Notes under the pieces: generated by a model
Told to the model about the DNA's origin: nothing
Database searches by the model: none
The model's input: the letters and a program-made list of their open reading frames with translations, nothing else
Program-made: the position numbers and the translations under genes
In this document: one piece after another, positions 32,950 to 41,215 of the stretch
Position numbering within the stretch: the stretch's first letter is position 1
Layout: the number at the start of each line of letters is the position of its first letter
Origin: Acrocarpospora macrocephala
GTDB taxonomy: Bacteria > Actinomycetota > Actinomycetes > Streptosporangiales > Streptosporangiaceae
DNA: 64,000 nucleotides
Assembly (NCBI RefSeq): GCF_009687865.1
Contig: NZ_BLAE01000005.1
Span: 78,299 to 142,298 of the forward strand
Direction: 5' to 3'

Positions 32950-33267
32950 GAGCGTCTCCTCCTGGATTCGCCTGACGTTTGCGAATCCATCATTCACACG
33001 GGCGTCGAATGGCGTCCAGACAAGCCGGTACGGATTTAGCGGCAGACGGCCCAAGCTATATTTCCTCGTATACGCGCGCTTGCCACACGCTAATCCGGAA
33101 TACCTTGCACCTGCGATTTCATGAATCGCGAAGGGGAAACCAAGCGCGCCGTACTCATGGAAGCGACCTGGGGATACCCCGCCATCGGCTGAATGCCTGG
33201 GCCCCCAAGGGTTCGCAGCCGCGTCAGCAAACCCCACATATTGGTAAGGACGGACGGGCGCGAAGTC
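32950..33267. other. Upstream region of the His-Gly protein gene, no gene seen
   Basis: The 318-bp gap is less GC-rich than its surroundings. An in-frame open stretch runs upstream of the His-Gly protein but the ribosome binding site and signal peptide place the start at the downstream ATG. An inverted repeat GCGATT/AATCGC lies at 33113-33129. A long leader or regulated promoter is possible; no riboswitch class could be matched by eye. Confidence 0.4.
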
Positions 33268-33753
33268 TCATTTTGGCGCGGCGGAAGGCTGCTGAGTGCG
33301 AATCGCGGCTATGAGACCGGGGATGGCCGCTTCGATCTGCGCGCGTACGCGTTCGAAATCGGCGCGGTCGCCGTAGTAGGGGTCCGGCACGTCCAGGGAG
33401 TCCGCGCTGGGGTCGAACTCGCGGAGGAGGCGCACCTTCTCGCGTTGCGGTTCCGTACGGGCCATCGAGCGCAGGTCCCGGTGGTGTCCCCGGTCAAGCG
33501 CGATGATCAAGTCGTACCGGTCGAACCACAGCGGGCGGAACTGGCGCGCCGCGTGCGCCGAGGTGTACCCGGCCCGGCGGAGCGCCGCCACCGTACGGCG
33601 GTCGGCCGGATTGCCCGCATGCCACCCGTGCGTGCCCGAACTGTCCACCTCCACCTCCAGCCCTTCCTCCGCGAGCCACCGCCGGACGATGTGCTCGGCC
33701 ATCGGGGAACGGCAGATGTTGCCCGTACACACGAATGTCACGCGAAAGACCAT
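33268..33753 (-). CDS. Low-molecular-weight protein tyrosine phosphatase
   Basis: The 161-residue protein has the P-loop signature CTGNICRS (Cys9, Arg15) directly after the first beta strand, and the general-acid region DVPDPYYGDRADFERV near the C-terminus. Length and both motifs are typical of active LMW-PTPs. It lies 19 bp after the NadR-like gene in the same direction, so it may be the last gene of the NAD-salvage transcript. The link may be only positional. Confidence 0.95.
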   Translation of the reverse strand: MVFRVTFVCTGNICRSPMAEHIVRRWLAEEGLEVEVDSSGTHGWHAGNPADRRTVAALRRAGYTSAHAARQFRPLWFDRYDLIIALDRGHHRDLRSMARTEPQREKVRLLREFDPSADSLDVPDPYYGDRADFERVRAQIEAAIPGLIAAIRTQQPSAAPK

Positions 33754-33772
33754 GTGATCCAGTGTGGAGGTG

Positions 33773-34882
33773 TCAGAGCGGTGGCGCGAACGGGCGGCCG
33801 GTGGCGACGAGGGTGTCCACCGCCTGGACCGCGGCGGCCAGGCGCTCCTCGTGCGGGCCCCTGACGACGAGGTGCGGCAGGCCGCGGTCGGCGAGTTCCG
33901 CGCGGAACCGCCGGTCCATGCCGTGGCGGATGTGCTCGCCGTCGCGCCAGCCGTCCTGCTCGAACGGCATGCCGTCCACGCTCGTATGGATCCACAGATC
34001 GTGGCGGGCCCGCTCGTCGACACCCACGACGTCCTGGCTCACCGTGCCGAGATAGCGCTCGTGCCACAGGGCCGTGCTGAGCGCGTCGGTGTCGCAGAAC
34101 AGCAGCGGGGACCCCACCCGCGCGGCCGCGTCCTCCCACGCGAGCTGCCTCTCCGCGATCAGGCTGAACTCCTCCGGCGCCCACCGCAGGTCGTCCAGCC
34201 ACGGCTCGGGCTCCCCCGCCGCCTTGGCCGACCGGCGGGCCAGGGCCAGCTTCTCCTCGCAGTACGTCCTGCCGTACTCGGGCACCCACCGGGTGGCGGC
34301 CCAGACGCCGCCGCGATCCGCGTAGTGCGCGGCCAGCGCGCGGGCGAGCGTGGTCGTGCCGGTCGACTCGGCGCCCACGACCACGACGCGCCAGGCGAGA
34401 TACGCCCGCACGGGCGGGGCCAGCCAGGGCCAGGCGGCCACGGGATCCGCCCGCGCCAGGGTCCCGCTCACCGGGTGGCGCTCCCGCCCGGGGTCGACCG
34501 CCACGTGCTCGGCCGCGAACCTGCGGGCCAGTTCGGGGCCGTACGCCTCGGACGAGAACACGGCGTCGATCCCGGGGCCCGCCGCGCCGTGGGCCAGCGC
34601 CAGCGCGTGCCGGAACACCTCGACGTGCGCGGCCCAGATCTCCGGGTCGTCGTAGTCGACCTCGATGTCGTCGACCACCGGCGCGATCACCACGTGCGGC
34701 TGCGGATGCGCCTCCCGCAGCCATGCCGTACGCCAGGCCAGCGGGATGCTCTCCACGCTGGAGGCGGCCACGACCACCGTGACGAGCGCGCAGCGGTCGG
34801 CGGCGGTGTCGATGAGGTGGTGGTGACCGGCGTGGGGTGGATAGAACTTGCCGATGACGAGACCGTGCGCGAATCCGGTCAT
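33773..34882 (-). CDS. nadR: NadR-like bifunctional NMN adenylyltransferase/ribosylnicotinamide kinase
   Basis: The 369-residue protein has an N-terminal nucleotidyltransferase domain with GKFYPPHAGHHHLI (HxGH at residues 17-20) and ISSTR-equivalent motif PVSGTLAR. A C-terminal kinase-like domain begins VVVVGAESTGTTTLARALA. There the Walker A lysine is replaced by Thr (GAESTGTTT, residues ~170-178), so phosphoryl transfer may work differently or be impaired. It lacks the DNA-binding domain of enterobacterial NadR. The ATG overlaps the pnuC stop as ATGA; the pair would import nicotinamide riboside and turn it into NAD. Confidence 0.9.
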   Translation of the reverse strand: MTGFAHGLVIGKFYPPHAGHHHLIDTAADRCALVTVVVAASSVESIPLAWRTAWLREAHPQPHVVIAPVVDDIEVDYDDPEIWAAHVEVFRHALALAHGAAGPGIDAVFSSEAYGPELARRFAAEHVAVDPGRERHPVSGTLARADPVAAWPWLAPPVRAYLAWRVVVVGAESTGTTTLARALAAHYADRGGVWAATRWVPEYGRTYCEEKLALARRSAKAAGEPEPWLDDLRWAPEEFSLIAERQLAWEDAAARVGSPLLFCDTDALSTALWHERYLGTVSQDVVGVDERARHDLWIHTSVDGMPFEQDGWRDGEHIRHGMDRRFRAELADRGLPHLVVRGPHEERLAAAVQAVDTLVATGRPFAPPL

Positions 34883-35529
34883 GAGGCGGGCACCGGGATC
34901 TGCCGGGATGCCAGATCGCGGTGCCAGGCGAGCAGCCCGGCGACGCACAACGCCAGGAAGATCACGTAAAGGGCGCTGGTGAGATAGAGCTCCTTGTACG
35001 CATAAAGCGGGATGTAGAGGAGATCAGCGGCGATCCACAGCCACCATGACTCCAGCAGCTTCCTGCACTGGCCGTACGTCGCCATCAGGGACAGCGCGGT
35101 CGTCAAAGCGTCCCACAACGGCACGACCGAGTCGGTCCACGTGGACAGCACGGCCGTGAGCAGCGCGGTGACGGCGACGCCGGCGAGGATGAGCCAGGTC
35201 CACTCGGCGCGACCGGTCCTGGTCACGGTGAGCGAGGTCCGCCCGGTCCCGCCGTACAGCCACTGCCACCACCCGTAGAGGCCGAGGGCGACGTAGACGA
35301 TCTGCAGCGCGGCGTCCGCGTACAGGCCGGAGGTCAGGAACACGAGCCCGAGCAGGACGACGTTCGCCACCCCGATCGGCCAGTTCCAGACATGCTGGCG
35401 GACCACCAGCCAGACGGTGAGCACCCCCGTCGCGAACCCGAGCACCTCCGCCCAGCTCATCGGCACCCCGCCGAGGGTGATCGCGGGCTCCAGCAGGGGC
35501 CCCAGCACATCGGTCACCACGACCTCCAT
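34879..35529 (-). CDS. pnuC: PnuC nicotinamide riboside transporter
   Basis: The 216-residue membrane protein has about seven helices and the substrate-binding signatures VWNWPIGVANVVLLGLVF and ESWWLWIAADLLYIPLYAY of PnuC facilitated diffusers. Transport is driven by metabolic trapping through the coupled NadR-like kinase. It is the first gene of the operon. An inverted repeat lies two bases upstream of the start codon, overlapping the place of a ribosome binding site. Confidence 0.95.
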   Translation of the reverse strand: MEVVVTDVLGPLLEPAITLGGVPMSWAEVLGFATGVLTVWLVVRQHVWNWPIGVANVVLLGLVFLTSGLYADAALQIVYVALGLYGWWQWLYGGTGRTSLTVTRTGRAEWTWLILAGVAVTALLTAVLSTWTDSVVPLWDALTTALSLMATYGQCRKLLESWWLWIAADLLYIPLYAYKELYLTSALYVIFLALCVAGLLAWHRDLASRQIPVPAS

Positions 35530-35530
35530 A

Positions 35531-35547
35531 ATCGTCGGATTGACGAT
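35531..35547. promoter_or_regulatory. Inverted repeat at the pnuC start (ATCGTC/GACGAT)
   Basis: A perfect 6-bp inverted repeat with a 5-bp spacer ends immediately before the pnuC initiation codon. Its position suits an operator of an NAD-responsive repressor or a leader element; no known NrtR or NadQ consensus could be assigned. Confidence 0.4.
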
Positions 35548-35587
35548 AACAGTCGGTGGCGATCAGTGGAATACTCACCGGCCGAGG

Positions 35588-36943
35588 TCAGCCGCCGGGC
35601 GTCAGCCGGTAGACCAGGCCGGCCTTGTCGTCGGTGAGGTAGATCGATCCGTCCGGTCCCGGCACGGCGGTCACCGAGCGGCCCCACCGGGAGCCGTTGG
35701 CGTCCTGGAACCCGGTGACCAGCTCCACCGGCACGCCGAGAGTGTTCGTCGCGCTGTCCCAGGCGCTGTAGGCGACATACGGCGGACGGGGCGGCTGCCG
35801 GTTCCAGGAGCCGTGCGCCGTGATCAGCGCCCCGTTCCGCAGCGGCTCCGGCAGCGTGGAGTCGTGGGTGAACGCGAGCCCGAGCGGGGCGCTGTGCGCG
35901 GGCAGGCCGACCATCGTCCTGCCGATGCTGCCGCAGTCCAGCGCCCGGCCGTCCGGGTTGTTGATCGGGTCGTTCACGTACGGCAGGTTCAGCAGGTCGC
36001 GGCTCCCACGGGTGTCGGGCACGCAGTACGGCCAGCCCAGGTCGGTGCCCGGCGTGACGCGCGAGACCTGCTCGACCGGGTTCTCGTTGATGTACGCCCG
36101 AACCGTCTGCCCATACTGCCCGGTATCGTCCCGGAACGGGTAGGGCTGGTTGTCGGCCTGGTTGACCGCCACGAAGAGTGTGCCGTCCGGGGCGAAGGAC
36201 AGGCCGAAGCCGTTGCGGACTCCGGTGGCGATCGTGCGGTTGCCGGTCCCGTCCAGACCGACCCGCGCGACGGTGCCGCGTTCCGGGACGGAGGTACGGT
36301 CGACCGGGTCGCGGTTCGTGCCCGAGCCCACGTTGTAGTAAACGATCCCGTCCTGAACAGCCACCGCCTTGCTGCCGTGGCCGCCGCCGGGCAGCCCGTC
36401 GATGATCACGCGGCGGTTCGACACGGCGCCGTCGGCGTAGTCGAAGGCGACCAGCCGGGTCTTCTCACCGACGACGAGGATCGTCCGCCCGTCCTGCTGG
36501 GTGAACGCGAGCCCCTGCGGGTTGTCCAGGCCGTCCAGCAACGTCGCCACGGCCGGGGCCTGCCCCGCGGCGCCGGGCGTGAGGATCGACACGACCCTGC
36601 GGTCCCCGGTCGAGACGACCAGGCGCTTGTCCGGCGCCCACGCCGCCAGGCGCGCCCCCGGGACATTCGCCCACACCTCCGCGGTCCAGCCAGCCGGCAG
36701 GTTCAGCGAGCGGCCGCCCGCCGCGCCCGCGTCGACTCCGCCGGCGACCTCGAGCGGAACCGGGGCGAGCGGCCCGACTCCCCTTTGTCCGGTCGAGGAG
36801 AGCTCGGGCGAGGTGGAGGGTTTAGCAGGCGGCAATCCCGTCGCGCTGGCGTCCCCCTCGCTCGTGCAGGCGCTGAGCCCGATGAGCGCGATTGACAGGG
36901 CGGCGGCCGTACTGATCGTGCGGAGGCTTCGCGTGGGTGGCAT
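35588..36943 (-). CDS. PQQ-dependent sugar dehydrogenase-like (sorbosone dehydrogenase family) lipoprotein
   Basis: The 451-residue protein starts with a lipoprotein signal (STAAALSIALIGLSAC, acylated Cys26), a ~50-residue linker, and a six-bladed beta-propeller. It contains WAPDKRLVVSTGDRRV, DGLPGGGHGSKAVAVQ with a catalytic-type His, GVRNGFGLSFAPDGTLFVAVNQAD and the C-terminal GSIYLTDDKAGLVYRLTP. The family oxidises aldoses or sorbosone at the outer face of the membrane using PQQ, though many actinobacterial members have no proven activity. It appears monocistronic. No ribosome binding site is evident before the ATG. Confidence 0.87.
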   Translation of the reverse strand: MPPTRSLRTISTAAALSIALIGLSACTSEGDASATGLPPAKPSTSPELSSTGQRGVGPLAPVPLEVAGGVDAGAAGGRSLNLPAGWTAEVWANVPGARLAAWAPDKRLVVSTGDRRVVSILTPGAAGQAPAVATLLDGLDNPQGLAFTQQDGRTILVVGEKTRLVAFDYADGAVSNRRVIIDGLPGGGHGSKAVAVQDGIVYYNVGSGTNRDPVDRTSVPERGTVARVGLDGTGNRTIATGVRNGFGLSFAPDGTLFVAVNQADNQPYPFRDDTGQYGQTVRAYINENPVEQVSRVTPGTDLGWPYCVPDTRGSRDLLNLPYVNDPINNPDGRALDCGSIGRTMVGLPAHSAPLGLAFTHDSTLPEPLRNGALITAHGSWNRQPPRPPYVAYSAWDSATNTLGVPVELVTGFQDANGSRWGRSVTAVPGPDGSIYLTDDKAGLVYRLTPGG

Positions 36944-37045
36944 GTGTCAACGCTACGGGTGACAATCTCGGGGAGGCAGGGTATGTGACTCCCCCTTTAC
37001 GCAAGCCGCTACGGGCGGCGGCTCCGCAGGTGAGACGATGGAGAC

Positions 37046-37417
37046 GTGCCCTTCCTCATCAAGCGGATCTACGACGAGGTGGATCCCCGTGACGGTTTCC
37101 GAGTTCTGGTCGACCGCCTGTGGCCGCGGGGAGTGTCCAAGGAGGAAGCCCATATCGACCTGTGGCTGAAGGAGGTGGCGCCGAGCACAGAACTGCGAAC
37201 CTGGTTCGACCACCGAGCCGATCGTTTTACCGAGTTCTCCGATCGCTATGCCGCCGAGCTCGACAGCAACCCGGCAGTCGCCACGCTCCGGCAGCTCGGC
37301 CAAGCGCACCCGACGGTGACCCTGCTGTACAGCGCCAAGAACCCGCAGATCAATCAGGCCGTCGTACTGGCCGAATACCTGGCCGCGGACGACCATGAGA
37401 CCCCAGGTGGCAATTAA
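37046..37417 (+). CDS. DUF488-family protein
   Basis: The 123-residue protein has the full family pattern: IKRIYDEVDPRDGFRVLVDRLWPRGVSKEEA, WLKEVAPSTELRTWF, and TLLYSAKNPQINQAVVLAEYL. DUF488 proteins are small, cytoplasmic and of unknown biochemical function. A GTG start follows GATGGAGAC. It is divergent from the propeller lipoprotein and apparently monocistronic. Confidence 0.93.
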   Translation: MPFLIKRIYDEVDPRDGFRVLVDRLWPRGVSKEEAHIDLWLKEVAPSTELRTWFDHRADRFTEFSDRYAAELDSNPAVATLRQLGQAHPTVTLLYSAKNPQINQAVVLAEYLAADDHETPGGN

Positions 37418-37540
37418 GCCACTTACCGCCGCCCCAACGTTGTAGACGGCCAGCGCCGTTTCCGGGGCGTGGCGCGTGGCTCGCTCGATGTTCCCGCGCT
37501 GTTCGTCGCGGCGACGAACAGCGCGGCGATAGTGATCGGC

Positions 37541-39148
37541 ATGCCCGCTCTTGAGCTCAGCCGCCGCCACCTGCTCGGCGGCGCGGCCGCCGTCGCCGGC
37601 GCGACCCTCCTGCCCTCCCTCAGCAGCAGTCCCGCCGCGGCCCACGCCGGGCAGACGGCTGACCCGTTCCTGCTCGGCGTCGCCAGCGGTGATCCGCTAC
37701 CGAATCAGGTCGTGCTGTGGACGCGCCTGGTCCGCGACCTCGCCGGCGCCGCGTTCTCGTCCCGACCGGTGCCCGTGAGCTGGCAGGTGGCCCGCGACGA
37801 GCGGTTCCGCCGCCCGGTCCGCTCCGGCGTCGCCCTGGCCGGCCCTGAACTCGCCCATTCGGTCCATGTCGACGTGACAGGGCTGGAGCCGGGTCGCGAG
37901 TACTTCTACCGATTCAAGGCCCTGGGCGACATCAGCCCCGTTGGCCGTACCAAGACGGCGGCGGACCGGTGGACCGATCTGTCCCGGCTGCGGCTGGGCA
38001 TCGTCAACTGCCAGGACTTCCAGAACGGGTACTGGCCCGCGTACTGGGGCCTGGCCGAGGAGGACCTCGACGTGGTCTTCCACCTCGGCGACTACATCTA
38101 CGAGTACGACCCGCGCAGCCGCTTCCCCGACCGCGCCCACACGACGCCGGAGACACCGGGGCTCGACCAGCTGAGCACGCTCAACGACTACCGGCAGCGG
38201 CACGCGCAGTACAAGTCGGATCCGGCGTTGCGCGCCGCCCACGCCTCCTTCCCGTGGGTGGTCACGTGGGACGACCACGAGACCGAGAACAACTACGCGA
38301 CCTTGACCGATGAGATCGACGACACCGGCCCGGCCAAGCAGACACCCGAGCAGTTCGCCGCGCAGCGCGCCAGCGCCTACCAGGCGTACTACGAGCACAT
38401 GCCCATCCGGGCCGATTTACGCCCGGGCAGCGCCGACCTGCGTATCTTCCGGCGCTTCGACTTCGGCCGGCTGGTCCGCTTCAACGTGCTCGACACGCGG
38501 CAGTACCGTACGGACCAGCCCGGCGGCTTCCCCACCGACTTCGGCCCGCCGACGGCCGGCACGGGGAACACCGCCGGCACGCTGACCGGCGAGGCGCAGG
38601 AACGCTGGCTCGCCGACGGGCTGCTCCGCTCGCACGCGCGCTGGAATGTGGTCGCCCAGCAGGTCATGATGGCCCGCACGCTGTTCCCCAACCCCACCGG
38701 CCAGCAGCCGCCGGTGCTGGCGAACCTGGACCAGTGGGACGGCTACGCCCCCCAGCGCACCCGCCTGCTGCAGCTGCTGGCGGACGCCAGGATCTCCAAC
38801 CCGGTGGTCCTCGCCGGTGACATCCATTCGACCTGGCTGAGCGAGCTGAAGGTGGACTTCGACCGGCCCGAATCGCCCTCGGTAGCCGTGGAGCTGGTCG
38901 CCACGTCGATCAGCTCGGACTTTCCGGTGGCCTTCGACGCCCCCATCAAGGCCGCCAATCCGGTCTTCAACCCGCATGTCCGGTACTTCGACGGCCTCAA
39001 GCGGGGCTATCTGCGGTGCGATGTGCGGCGCCACGCCTGGCGCACCGACGTACGCGTCGTGGACACCATCGAGGTTCGCCAGGCGCCGGTCAGCACCAGC
39101 GTCTCGTACACGGTGGAGAACGGGAGGTCCACCCTGATTCCCGGCTGA
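37541..39148 (+). CDS. phoD: PhoD-type alkaline phosphatase, Tat-exported
   Basis: The 535-residue protein starts at MPALELSRRHLLGGAAAVAG, a twin-arginine signal. The PhoD N-terminal domain follows (DPFLLGVASGDPLPNQVVLWTRL), then the metallophosphatase core with NCQDF, HLGDYIYEYDP, TWDDHETENNY and, near the C-terminus, LAGDIHSTWL. These supply the Fe/Ca ligands of Bacillus PhoD. It should release phosphate from phosphodiesters or monoesters outside the cell. A longer frame adds 24 residues before the Tat motif and is less likely. No Pho box was recognised. Confidence 0.93.
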   Translation: MPALELSRRHLLGGAAAVAGATLLPSLSSSPAAAHAGQTADPFLLGVASGDPLPNQVVLWTRLVRDLAGAAFSSRPVPVSWQVARDERFRRPVRSGVALAGPELAHSVHVDVTGLEPGREYFYRFKALGDISPVGRTKTAADRWTDLSRLRLGIVNCQDFQNGYWPAYWGLAEEDLDVVFHLGDYIYEYDPRSRFPDRAHTTPETPGLDQLSTLNDYRQRHAQYKSDPALRAAHASFPWVVTWDDHETENNYATLTDEIDDTGPAKQTPEQFAAQRASAYQAYYEHMPIRADLRPGSADLRIFRRFDFGRLVRFNVLDTRQYRTDQPGGFPTDFGPPTAGTGNTAGTLTGEAQERWLADGLLRSHARWNVVAQQVMMARTLFPNPTGQQPPVLANLDQWDGYAPQRTRLLQLLADARISNPVVLAGDIHSTWLSELKVDFDRPESPSVAVELVATSISSDFPVAFDAPIKAANPVFNPHVRYFDGLKRGYLRCDVRRHAWRTDVRVVDTIEVRQAPVSTSVSYTVENGRSTLIPG

Positions 39149-39235
39149 GCTTTCCCGGCGGAAAATCGTTCGCTCCTTCCGTACGCCCTGGTGCACCATG
39201 GCCACGGCGGGCCGGTATTCAGGGGGCGAATGGCT

Positions 39236-41059
39236 ATGGTCGGATCACTTGACTCCCCGGGAGACAAACCGTCGGCCCGGAGGTCGGCCGTCCTGCTGGC
39301 GCTGCGGTACTACAACCGGGAACTGCGCCAGCAGTGGCGGGTCGCGGCACCCGCGCTGATCTTTCCGGCGCTGGGGAACATCTGCCTGTTCTACCTGGCG
39401 CCGCTGGCGGTGGGCGCGCTCGTGGGGCATCTGGCCGGTGGCGGGGACGGCACCGTCGGGGTGCTCATGCCGTACGTGCTGGTCTTCGGCGCGCTGCTGC
39501 TCATCGGCGAGGCACTCTGGCGGGTGGGCCTGCACTTCCTGAACCGCACCGACGCCCGGGGCATCGAGCGGCTCGGCGTGGTGGGCATGGACGAGTTGCT
39601 GGCCAAGGACGCCGCGTTCTTCCACGACAACTTCGCCGGTTCGCTGACCAAGCGGGTGCTGAGCTTCTCCAGCGGGTTCGAGGAGTTCGCCGACACGCTC
39701 ACGTTCTCGATCATGGCCAAGGTGGTGCCGCTGGCGTTCGCCTCGGTGGTGCTCTGGCAGTACCACCCGCTGCTGGTCTTCGTGCTCGTGGGCCTCATCA
39801 TCGTCACCGGGTTCCTCGTCGCCCCGCTCATCCGCCGCCGCCAGGCGCTGGTGGACGAGCGTGAGGCCGCCAAGGTACGCGTGTCCGGGCACGTCGCCGA
39901 CGTACTGGCCAACATGGAGACGGTCCGCGCGTTCGCCGCCGAGGACCGCGAGGCCGTCGAGCACCGGGCCAGGCTCGCCGAGCAGCGCCGCCTGTCGCTG
40001 CGCTCCTGGGACTACGGCAACCTCCGGGTGGACACCGTCGTCGCCCCGATGTCGATCCTCACCAGCACCATCGGCCTGCTCCTGGCCGTGGCTCTGCGGG
40101 GTGGCCTGGGCGTGGAGGCGATCGTGGTGACGTTCACCTACTACACGAACACGACCGGCTTCATGTTCGAGTTCAACCAGATCTACCGTCGCATGGAGAG
40201 CGTGCTGACCGAGGCCGCCCAGTTCACCGAGCTCCTCCTCACCCCGCCGGACGTGACCGACCCCGACAACCCGCAGCCGCTGCGCCCCGCCGACGCCGGC
40301 GTCCGCTTCGAGCGGGTGACGTTCGCGCACGCCGGCAACCCGCTCCTGTTCGACCACCTGGACCTGGACATCCCCGCCGGCACCAAGATCGGCCTGGTCG
40401 GCCGGTCCGGCGGGGGCAAGACCACCCTCACCCGGCTGCTGCTCCGCCTCATGGACATCGACGGCGGCCGGATCCTGATCGGCGGCCAGGACATCACCCG
40501 GCTCCGCCAGACCGACCTGCGCAGCCTGATCGCGTACGTCCCCCAGGAACCCGCCATGTTCCACCGGTCGCTGCGCGACAACATCGCCTTCGCCCGGCCC
40601 GGCGCCTCCGACGCCGACATCCACCGGGCCGCCCACGCCGCCCACGTCACCGAGTTCGCCGAAGCCCTGCCCATCGGCTTCGACACCCTGGTCGGCGAAC
40701 GCGGCGTCAAACTCTCCGGCGGCCAGCGCCAGCGCGTCGCCCTGGCCCGCGCCATCCTCCGCGACGCCCCCATCCTCCTGCTCGACGAGGCCACCAGCGC
40801 CCTGGACTCCGAAAGCGAAATCCTCGTCCAGGAAGCCCTCTGGCACCTCATGCGCGACCGCACCGCCCTCGTGGTCGCCCACCGCCTGAGCACCGTCGTC
40901 CGCATGGACCGCCTGGTCGTCCTCGACCACGGCCACATCGTCGAACAGGGCACCCACAACGAACTCCTCCAGTCCCAGGGCCCGTACGCCCGCCTCTGGC
41001 ACCACCAATCCGGCGGCTTCCTCGTCGAACAGGACACCCCAGACGCCGTCCACCGCTGA
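39236..41059 (+). CDS. ABC exporter, fused permease-ATPase
   Basis: The ~607-residue half-transporter has a six-helix exporter domain (residues ~25-320) and one ATPase domain with Walker A GRSGGGKTT, Q-loop VPQEPAMF, signature LSGGQRQRV and Walker B ILLLDEATSALD plus H-loop AHRLST. It would act as a homodimer; the substrate is unknown. Of two close ATGs the second has better spacing to AGGGGG. The last seven codons and ten bases beyond the stop are duplicated 13.96 kb away, at the far end of the catabolic island. Confidence 0.92.
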   Translation: MVGSLDSPGDKPSARRSAVLLALRYYNRELRQQWRVAAPALIFPALGNICLFYLAPLAVGALVGHLAGGGDGTVGVLMPYVLVFGALLLIGEALWRVGLHFLNRTDARGIERLGVVGMDELLAKDAAFFHDNFAGSLTKRVLSFSSGFEEFADTLTFSIMAKVVPLAFASVVLWQYHPLLVFVLVGLIIVTGFLVAPLIRRRQALVDEREAAKVRVSGHVADVLANMETVRAFAAEDREAVEHRARLAEQRRLSLRSWDYGNLRVDTVVAPMSILTSTIGLLLAVALRGGLGVEAIVVTFTYYTNTTGFMFEFNQIYRRMESVLTEAAQFTELLLTPPDVTDPDNPQPLRPADAGVRFERVTFAHAGNPLLFDHLDLDIPAGTKIGLVGRSGGGKTTLTRLLLRLMDIDGGRILIGGQDITRLRQTDLRSLIAYVPQEPAMFHRSLRDNIAFARPGASDADIHRAAHAAHVTEFAEALPIGFDTLVGERGVKLSGGQRQRVALARAILRDAPILLLDEATSALDSESEILVQEALWHLMRDRTALVVAHRLSTVVRMDRLVVLDHGHIVEQGTHNELLQSQGPYARLWHHQSGGFLVEQDTPDAVHR

Positions 41060-41069
41060 CGACACCAGC
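41037..41069 (+). repeat. 33-bp direct repeat, left copy
   Basis: This copy covers the end of the ABC exporter gene, including its stop codon. It is identical over 33 bases to 54997-55029, with 37 of 38 matching if extended to the next GCGA. The left copy is followed at once by a truncated SDR fragment. Confidence 0.85.
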
Positions 41070-41074
41070 GGCGA

Positions 41075-41215
41075 CATGCGGCGGCGATGGCCGTGTAGGC
41101 ACCGCCCAGGTGAACATCCACGACTTCGGTCCATTCCTCCTCGGACATCCGGCCGAACGTGCGATCTCCTACGTGACCGGCGTTCACCACGAGCGCGTCG
41201 GTTCGCTCATTGCGC
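41075..41215 (-). pseudogene. SDR oxidoreductase remnant at island border
   Basis: Minus-strand reading gives ERTDALVVNAGHVGD and RTFGRMSEEEWTEVVDVHLG, then GAYTAIAAA. This is the central NNAG-helix region of a short-chain dehydrogenase of the acyl-CoA-pathway type. It has neither the Rossmann start nor the YxxxK active site. The fragment stops at the left 33-bp repeat and runs into the thioesterase 3' end on the other side, so both ends are lost. Confidence 0.75.

Noticed and set aside
32950-33237. In-frame N-terminal extension of the Gly-His protein by ~96 residues
   Set aside because: The strong AGGAGGAG and the signal peptide both fix the start at 32949; the extension has no coding character.
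32950-33267. Possible c-di-AMP (ydaO) riboswitch in the leader of the Gly-His protein gene
   Set aside because: The conserved core elements could not be lined up on the minus strand by eye; only a short inverted repeat was found. A covariance-model search would decide.
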